Source of the DNA: MB1-2 sp046566065
GTDB lineage: Bacteria; Actinomycetota; CADDZG01; WHSQ01
Assembly: GCA_046566065.1 (NCBI GenBank)
Contig: JBKHXK010000053.1
Coordinates: 1-9,081 of the forward strand
Length of the DNA stretch: 9,081 nt
Direction: 5' to 3'
In this document: piece by piece, positions 5,100 through 9,081 of the stretch
How the letters are laid out: every line of letters begins with the position of its first letter
How positions within the stretch are numbered: position 1 is the first letter of the stretch
The notes under the pieces: generated by a model
Database searches by the model: none
The model's input: only the letters and a program-made list of their open reading frames with translations
What the model was told of the DNA's origin: nothing
Translations under genes and position numbers: made by a program

Positions 5100-5486
5100 C
5101 TAGACGCAGTCGCGGCAGAGAACGCGCTCCTCGTCGGCCAACTGCGACCGGGCCTTCACGAGGTGGCAGCGCTTGCAGACGAACTCCTGACGATCCTTGA
5201 CGGGGATGACCTTGGTCCGGATCGTCTCATTGCCGGTGGGCTCGCGCTCTGAGCTGAGCGCCATGAGGGCGTCGTCGTCTTCTTCCTCGGGCTCCCCCGC
5301 GGCACGCCGACTGGTGGCTCGCTGCGCGAGCAACTCCTCGAGGCTGGCGTCCTCGCCCTCCTCGTCGTCGTCGGTCATGGCGAGCCCGGCGGCGACGTCT
5401 TCCTCGTCGTCGTCGAGGTCTTCGAGATCCTCGTCGTCGGTCTCTAGCTCTTCTTCAGGCTCTTCTTCGATGCCCTTCGCCGCCAA
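5100..5486 (-). CDS. DUF4193 family protein with acidic N-terminus and zinc ribbon
   Basis: A 128-residue protein. Residues about 7-75 are extremely acidic (long Glu/Asp runs) and contain SLEELLAQR, the conserved core of DUF4193. The C-terminus carries a zinc ribbon, FVCKRCHL followed by LCRDC, with four Cys as C-x2-C ... C-x2-C, and ends almost at once after it. DUF4193 is a small actinobacterial family of unknown function; the low-complexity acidic part here is longer than in many members. The start is a TTG with GGAGGAG four bases upstream. It is probably the first gene of the lnt-ppm1-receiver transcript, with a promoter candidate at 5530-5559. Confidence 0.85.
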   Translation of the reverse strand: MAAKGIEEEPEEELETDDEDLEDLDDDEEDVAAGLAMTDDDEEGEDASLEELLAQRATSRRAAGEPEEEDDDALMALSSEREPTGNETIRTKVIPVKDRQEFVCKRCHLVKARSQLADEERVLCRDCV

Positions 5487-5529
5487 CTCACTCCTCCAGG
5501 GGGTCGTACAGGTCGGTTACTCGATGCCC

Positions 5530-5559
5530 AGCCTAAGGGGTGCCAAACACAACCGTGAA
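5530..5559 (-). promoter_or_regulatory. Promoter of the DUF4193-lnt-ppm1 operon
   Basis: On the minus strand, TTCACG (5559-5554) and TAGGCT (5535-5530) are separated by 18 bp. TAGGCT is a common actinobacterial -10. Transcription would begin about 35-40 nt before the TTG start, leaving room for the GGAGGAG ribosome site. The inverted repeat 5550-5566 overlaps the -35 and could be an operator. Confidence 0.45.
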
Positions 5560-5695
5560 GCGGTTGGGGGGCATAGAAAAAGGAACCCGAGTGACCGTAA
5601 GGGGCCGCTCGGTAGCCGGCCGAAGCCGGTTATTGGAGCGTTTTCCCTTGGCCACTCGGGTCCCAAAGTTTTGTCCCAAGCAACCACTGGTTCCG

Positions 5696-5735
5696 GCGGA
5701 CCGAACTCCTCCGGTCGGCGGCTCCGCTGGTCCGC
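5696..5735. repeat. Inverted repeat GCGGACC/GGTCCGC with inner hairpins
   Basis: A perfect 7-bp outer stem (5696-5702 with 5729-5735) encloses 26 bases that contain further complementary stretches (GACCG with CGGTC, and GCG with CGC). No T-run follows on either strand. Function unknown; it could be a structured leader or a binding site. Confidence 0.35.
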
Positions 5736-5869
5736 AACAACCCGAGGGCCGTGCGGTCCGGCGTGCTGCGTGCCGGTGACTGCTTGGGACGTTTCGCAAC
5801 ATAGAGAGGTTCGGAGGCGGAGTCAACGGGTTGTCACGAAGATTTCTCCGGAACGCGAAACAATCTGTT

Positions 5870-5900
5870 CTGTCCACAATGCGTCCACAGGTTGTCCCCG
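5870..5900 (+). promoter_or_regulatory. Three DnaA-box-like 9-mers at 11-bp spacing
   Basis: CTGTCCACA (5870), GCGTCCACA (5881) and TTGTCCCCG (5892) each resemble the actinobacterial DnaA box TTGTCCACA and recur every 11 bp, that is, on the same face of the helix. A weaker match TTGTCACGA lies at 5831. The cluster ends 55 bp before the yjbQ-like start. Confidence 0.35.
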
Positions 5901-5939
5901 GCCGCGGTTCGCATCGGCGGGAACCATCACTCCACGGAC

Positions 5940-5945
5940 TAGGCT
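5940..5945 (+). promoter_or_regulatory. TAGGCT -10 element for a near-leaderless transcript
   Basis: TAGGCT lies 10 nt before the ATG at 5956, so transcription would start only a few bases before the start codon. This explains the lack of a ribosome site there. It is the same hexamer as in the divergent promoter. No clear -35 is visible. Confidence 0.4.
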
Positions 5946-5955
5946 GCGCGGCAAG

Positions 5956-6327
5956 ATGTTGACCTACGACATGACGTGCGAGGCGACCGCGCCCACCACC
6001 TTGGGTTTCGTGGACATCACCGAACAGGTCCAGAACGCGGTCGCGCTATCCCAGGTCACCGACGGCCGGGTGACCGTGCTCCGTTCCGAACCAGGATGCA
6101 GCTTGATCCTCAACGAGCAAGAGAGAGGGCTCCATGCCGACGTCCAGGCCACGATCCGGAGGCTGGAGTTGAACAACGGATCCGGTCCCCCTCCCGTAGG
6201 GTCCGCCTCGTTGGTACTTCCGGTCGTCGGGGGTCGCATTCACCTGGGCACCTGGCAACGGATCTTGATGCTGGAGCTCGAGCAGCCTCGAACGAGGCCG
6301 CTCCTCGTTCAAGTGGTGGGTGAATAG
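5956..6327 (+). CDS. Degenerate YjbQ/UPF0047-family protein
   Basis: A 123-residue protein recognised by DITEQVQNAV (20-29), LILNEQERG (50-58) with a conserved Asp at 62, SLVLPVVGGRIHLGTWQ (85-101) and the C-terminal E-x-x-x-PRTRPLLVQVVGE. This is the order and spacing of YjbQ, a small trimeric metal-binding fold reported to have weak thiamine-phosphate synthase activity. It is about 15 residues shorter than E. coli YjbQ. The His-Thr-(Ser/Thr) motif reads E45-P-G, and the His-bearing segment before SLVLP is gone, so the usual metal and active-site histidines are missing. The start at 5956 fits the family N-terminus and a near-leaderless promoter. Its TAG abuts the proS ATG directly. It is probably a non-catalytic or repurposed member. 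Confidence 0.72.
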   Translation: MLTYDMTCEATAPTTLGFVDITEQVQNAVALSQVTDGRVTVLRSEPGCSLILNEQERGLHADVQATIRRLELNNGSGPPPVGSASLVLPVVGGRIHLGTWQRILMLELEQPRTRPLLVQVVGE

Positions 6328-7764
6328 ATGGCCAAGAACAGACTCCCGGACCCGGCGGAGGACTTCCCCGCCTGGTACGTCGAGGTCGTGAAGCAAGCCG
6401 GGATGGCCGAGCACGGTTTGGCCAAGGGCATGATGGTGATCAAGCCGCACGGCTATGCCGTGTGGGAGCACATCCAGCGGGCGCTGGACGACCGTTTCAA
6501 GGCGACCGGTCACGAGAACCTCTACTTCCCGATGCTGTTCCCAGAGAGCCTGCTGCACAAGGAGGCCGAGCACGTCGAGGGCTTCTCTCCCCAGGTCGCG
6601 GTGGTGACCCATGGCGGCGGCCAGAAGCTCGACGAGCCTCTGGTGATCCGTCCGACCTCCGAGGCCGTCATCTGGAACACCTACGCCAACTGGATACAGA
6701 GCTACCGGGACCTCCCGCTGCTCTACAACCAGTGGTGCAACATCGTCCGGTGGGAGATGCGCACGCGCCTCTTCCTGCGCACCACCGAGTTCCTGTGGCA
6801 GGAAGGCCACACCGCCCACGCGACCGAGCAGGAAGCGTGGGAGGAGACCGTCCGGATGCAAGGCGTCTATCGCGAGGTCGCCGAGGACGTGCTCGCCATC
6901 CCCGTCATCCCCGGACGCAAATCCCCCTCCGAGCGTTTCCCCGGCGCGGTCGAGACCCTGACGATCGAGGGGTTGATGCGCGACGCGAAGGCACTGCAGT
7001 GCGGGACCTCTCACTTCCTCGGCCAGAACTTCGCCAAGGCCTACGACGTTCAGTTCCTCAACTCGAACGGCGAGCTCGAGTACGCGTGGGCGACGTCCTG
7101 GGGGTTCACCACGCGCATGGTGGGGGCCGCGATCATGACCCACGGAGACCAACGCGGTCTCAAGCTTCCGCCCGCCGTCGCGCCGGTTCAGGTGGCGATC
7201 GTGCCCATCTACAAGACCGACGAGGAGCGCGCCTCGGTACTGCAGGTCGCCAACGCCATGAAGGAGGACCTCGCCGCCAACGGCGTTCGCGTGAAGGTCG
7301 ACGATCGCGACCAGCACCGGCCCGGTTTCAAGTTCAGCGAATGGGAGCTGAAGGGCGTCCCCGTGCGCGTCGAGGTCGGGCCGAAAGACATCGAGGCCGG
7401 CCGGGTGGTGCTGGCCGATCGTTTCTCGGGAGACAAGGACGAGGTCGCGATCGGCGACGTCGCCGGTGGCATGGCGGCGCGGCTCGCGGCGGCGCAGCGC
7501 AACCTCTATGACGACGCTCTGGCCTTCCGGGAGGCGAACACGCACGAGGCCGCCGACTACGAGACCTTCCGAGAGGGTGTGACCGAGCAGGGCGGGTTCT
7601 GGGTCGGGGCCTGGTGTGGTTCCGAGGAGTGCGAGACCAAGGTCACGAAGGAAACCACCGCGACGATCCGCCTCCTGCCCTTGGAGAAGGAGGAGCCGGG
7701 CGGAGCTTGCGTCGTGTGCGGCTCGGCAGGAACCGAGCGAGCCACCTGGGCCAAGGCCTACTAG
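6328..7764 (+). CDS. proS: Prolyl-tRNA synthetase, short archaeal/eukaryotic type
   Basis: A 478-residue class II synthetase that charges tRNA-Pro in the cytoplasm. Visible landmarks: KPHGYAVWEHIQ (39-50), RPTSE (108-112), RWE (141-143), the motif 2 region FLRTTEFLWQEGHTAH (149-164), GTSH (226-229), TSWGFTTR (256-263) and motif 3 HGDQRGLKLPP (272-282). An anticodon-binding domain follows (about 285-385), then the C-terminal domain with a zinc site at C430, C435, C461 and C464 and the terminal AKAY. The zinc domain and Tyr end mark the ProS type 3 (archaeal-like) form, which lacks the editing insertion of the longer bacterial type. The length is normal. The ATG abuts the upstream stop, so translation is likely coupled. 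It converges on the gene at 7774 with only 9 nt between them and no visible terminator. Confidence 0.97.
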   Translation: MAKNRLPDPAEDFPAWYVEVVKQAGMAEHGLAKGMMVIKPHGYAVWEHIQRALDDRFKATGHENLYFPMLFPESLLHKEAEHVEGFSPQVAVVTHGGGQKLDEPLVIRPTSEAVIWNTYANWIQSYRDLPLLYNQWCNIVRWEMRTRLFLRTTEFLWQEGHTAHATEQEAWEETVRMQGVYREVAEDVLAIPVIPGRKSPSERFPGAVETLTIEGLMRDAKALQCGTSHFLGQNFAKAYDVQFLNSNGELEYAWATSWGFTTRMVGAAIMTHGDQRGLKLPPAVAPVQVAIVPIYKTDEERASVLQVANAMKEDLAANGVRVKVDDRDQHRPGFKFSEWELKGVPVRVEVGPKDIEAGRVVLADRFSGDKDEVAIGDVAGGMAARLAAAQRNLYDDALAFREANTHEAADYETFREGVTEQGGFWVGAWCGSEECETKVTKETTATIRLLPLEKEEPGGACVVCGSAGTERATWAKAY

Positions 7765-7773
7765 CCCTCTAGC

Positions 7774-9081
7774 TCAGCCGTTCTCGCACACGCTGGCCAC
7801 GACCTCTCGGCCGGCAAGCACGGCGCTGAACAGCCGCTCGTCCTCGCGGCCCTCCCATCCCTCGGGCATCTCCTTGCCGCCGGGCAGGTTCTCGCCCGCG
7901 GTGTAACCCGCTACCCACTCCCCCACGCGCTGCGCGGTCCCGTCGGTCAGCGCCGCGCGATCGGCGAGGAAGATCCCCGACGAGATCACCCGGAAGACGT
8001 CGACCCCATCGTCGGAGAACTCCCGCTCGATGTCGGCCGCCAGCTCCCCGCCCGCGATCGGCCAGCCTCCGGACTGATGCGGGTACAGGGTCTGGCCGTG
8101 ATCCGCGGTCACCGCCACCGCCCATCGACCCCGGCCGACCTGCCTATCGAGGAAGGCGGTCAAGCGCTCCAGGGCGCGGTCGGAGGCCTCGATGTTGGCC
8201 GCCACCTGAGGGGACCTGAGCCCCCACCGATGGCCCGCATCGTCGACCTGCTTGAAGTTCACGTAGAGGAGGTCCGGGATCTCGTCTGCACCGAAGCCGC
8301 GCTCGGCGATCACGCGCTCCAGGATCTGCTGTTGGTAGTCGATGAAGGCCGGGGTTGCGTAGCGAACGGCGGGGTCGCTCAGGTCGTCGTCCTTCCAGCG
8401 ACCATCGGCTTCGCCATCTGCGACGTCCAACTGTTCGGTGGCGGCCTCCAGCGCGACCGGGTCTCCGACGGCCGGGATCTCGTAGAGCTCGTCGTTGCCG
8501 TAGGTCAGGCCTTGGGCGTTCAGCAGGACGGCCAGGTCGCGGTCCCCGCCTGGAGCCCCCGCTCCCCTGCCGATCATCCCCAGGTGCCAGTTGACGGTGG
8601 CGACGACCCCGACCTGGGCCTCGTTGCCGGTCGTGGGGTCGTACACGTCGGCCAGGGAGGGCACCCGCACCTCGGAGGCGTCGTCTCCCTCGAATGGATC
8701 GACGTAGTCACCGGACGCCGTGCGCATCTTGACGTGCGGGATGCCATGGGTCCGAGGGAAGGCTCCGGTCCCGAGCGTCGTGTGGATCGGCGGCGTGTTC
8801 GACGGGGTCGAACCGATCGTCGCGTTCACGTAGCCCGATCCCTTCGACATCAGCGACCTCAAGGTGGGCCACGAGTCCGGGTGCTCCCGAAGCGTGTTCC
8901 ACCCGCCTCCGTCCCACACGATGGTCACCACGAGGCGAGCCCGCTCGCCCGCTGCCAGGCCCGGGTCTCCCCTTCCGTCGGGCGCCTCGAAGCTCGGGTC
9001 GCCGATCAGGCCGGCGGTCATGGGGGCCGCGTCGGCCAACGTGACCGGGGTAGCGACCCGGCCCCGGTCGGTCACGACCCC
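7774..9081 (-). CDS. Alkaline phosphatase/nucleotide pyrophosphatase-family protein, 5' end open
   Basis: At least 433 residues. A GTG at 9075 is possible, but the frame remains open to the window edge, no signal peptide is visible and no ribosome site can be seen, so the true N-terminus probably lies outside. Numbered from that GTG, metal and catalytic landmarks of the type I phosphodiesterase/alkaline phosphatase superfamily are D55 (IVWDGGG), nucleophile T94 in SNTPPIHTTLGTG followed by PRTHGIP, D278-x3-H282 (VDDAGHRWG), D325-H326 (TADHGQT) and H333 (YPHQSGGW). All expected residues are present, so it should be active on phosphate mono- or diesters; the substrate is unknown. Relatives are often exported. 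It faces proS tail to tail. Confidence 0.85.
   Translation of the reverse strand, partial: GVVTDRGRVATPVTLADAAPMTAGLIGDPSFEAPDGRGDPGLAAGERARLVVTIVWDGGGWNTLREHPDSWPTLRSLMSKGSGYVNATIGSTPSNTPPIHTTLGTGAFPRTHGIPHVKMRTASGDYVDPFEGDDASEVRVPSLADVYDPTTGNEAQVGVVATVNWHLGMIGRGAGAPGGDRDLAVLLNAQGLTYGNDELYEIPAVGDPVALEAATEQLDVADGEADGRWKDDDLSDPAVRYATPAFIDYQQQILERVIAERGFGADEIPDLLYVNFKQVDDAGHRWGLRSPQVAANIEASDRALERLTAFLDRQVGRGRWAVAVTADHGQTLYPHQSGGWPIAGGELAADIEREFSDDGVDVFRVISSGIFLADRAALTDGTAQRVGEWVAGYTAGENLPGGKEMPEGWEGREDERLFSAVLAGREVVASVCENG

Larger units (their letters stand above)
5487..5955. other. Divergent intergenic region, about 470 bp
   Basis: This gene-free stretch separates the minus-strand DUF4193 operon from the plus-strand YjbQ-proS operon. 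It holds a promoter candidate on each side, a small inverted repeat CAACCG/CGGTTG (5550-5566) overlapping the -35 of the DUF4193 promoter, a branched inverted repeat (5696-5735) and a cluster of DnaA-box-like 9-mers (5870-5900). Open frames crossing it lack ribosome sites and family features. No tRNA or T-box leader was recognised. Confidence 0.55.

Noticed and set aside
5855..5870. SOS (LexA) box-like GAAACAATCTGTTC
   Set aside because: The half-sites do not match the actinobacterial CGAAC-N4-GTTCG consensus well enough and the symmetry is poor.
5197..5955. N-terminal 250 codons of a long plus-strand frame leading into the YjbQ protein
   Set aside because: The stretch is Ser/Arg-rich, lies antisense to the acidic DUF4193 gene and then in intergenic DNA, and has no ribosome site; the YjbQ fold begins only at 5956.
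5487..5955. T-box or other tRNA-sensing leader for proS
   Set aside because: No TGGNACC-type antiterminator bulge or specifier hairpin is visible, and the operon seems near-leaderless.
6046..7545. Open frame of 499 codons on the minus strand opposite yjbQ and proS
   Set aside because: It is the antisense shadow of the high-GC proS gene: it is rich in repeated Gly, Arg, Leu, Val and His runs, has no family motif and lies entirely under two recognised genes.

Overview
The window looks like a chromosomal stretch of a high-GC, probably deep-branching member of the Actinomycetota, joined on its left to a piece of a small mobile element. The assignment rests on a DUF4193 protein, an lnt-ppm1 gene pair with a 4-nt overlap (fused into one gene in Mycobacterium tuberculosis), TAGGCT-type -10 hexamers and GTG/TTG starts. 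The short archaeal/eukaryotic-type prolyl-tRNA synthetase argues against a typical Streptomyces/Mycobacterium relative. No species can be named from sequence alone.

Region 1 (1-2300) is accessory DNA. At the left edge a ribbon-helix-helix protein sits 13 nt before the start of a cut-off gene (MRYLT...), which fits an antitoxin followed by a Doc-type toxin. A 419-nt gene-free stretch follows, with strong hairpins, a three-way-junction-like palindrome and short repeats; it is a candidate replication origin or control region. A small membrane protein with four cysteines (690-980, +, TTG start) converges on a four-gene minus-strand operon. That operon encodes an HUH rolling-circle replication initiator and three tiny cysteine-rich, zinc-ribbon-like proteins with overlapping start and stop codons. 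The initiator's frame, including an N-terminal zinc-ribbon stretch, stays open well upstream of its first ATG but has no usual start codon. One extra G in a G5 run would connect it to a GTG at 2282. An attenuator-like hairpin and a near-perfect palindrome lie just upstream.

Region 2 (2394-5486, minus strand) is a housekeeping-like cluster in the order DUF4193 zinc-ribbon protein, apolipoprotein N-acyltransferase (lnt), polyprenol-phosphate mannosyltransferase (ppm1/dpm1) and a stand-alone response-regulator receiver. A perfect 9-bp-stem hairpin 8 nt after the last stop probably ends the transcript and marks the chromosome side of the element boundary. Lnt and Ppm1 act in lipoprotein maturation and in mannosylation of envelope components. 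The Lnt carries Ser at the position of the catalytic Cys.

Region 3 (5487-5955) is a divergent promoter region with a promoter candidate on each side and three DnaA-box-like 9-mers at exact 11-bp spacing. On the plus strand follow a degenerate YjbQ-family protein and, directly abutting it, proS. A convergent alkaline-phosphatase/nucleotide-pyrophosphatase-family gene, open at the right edge, ends 9 nt from proS.

The most novel-looking items are the compact HUH-Rep/zinc-ribbon module with its structured control DNA, the Cys-to-Ser Lnt, and the YjbQ homologue that has lost its histidine motifs.
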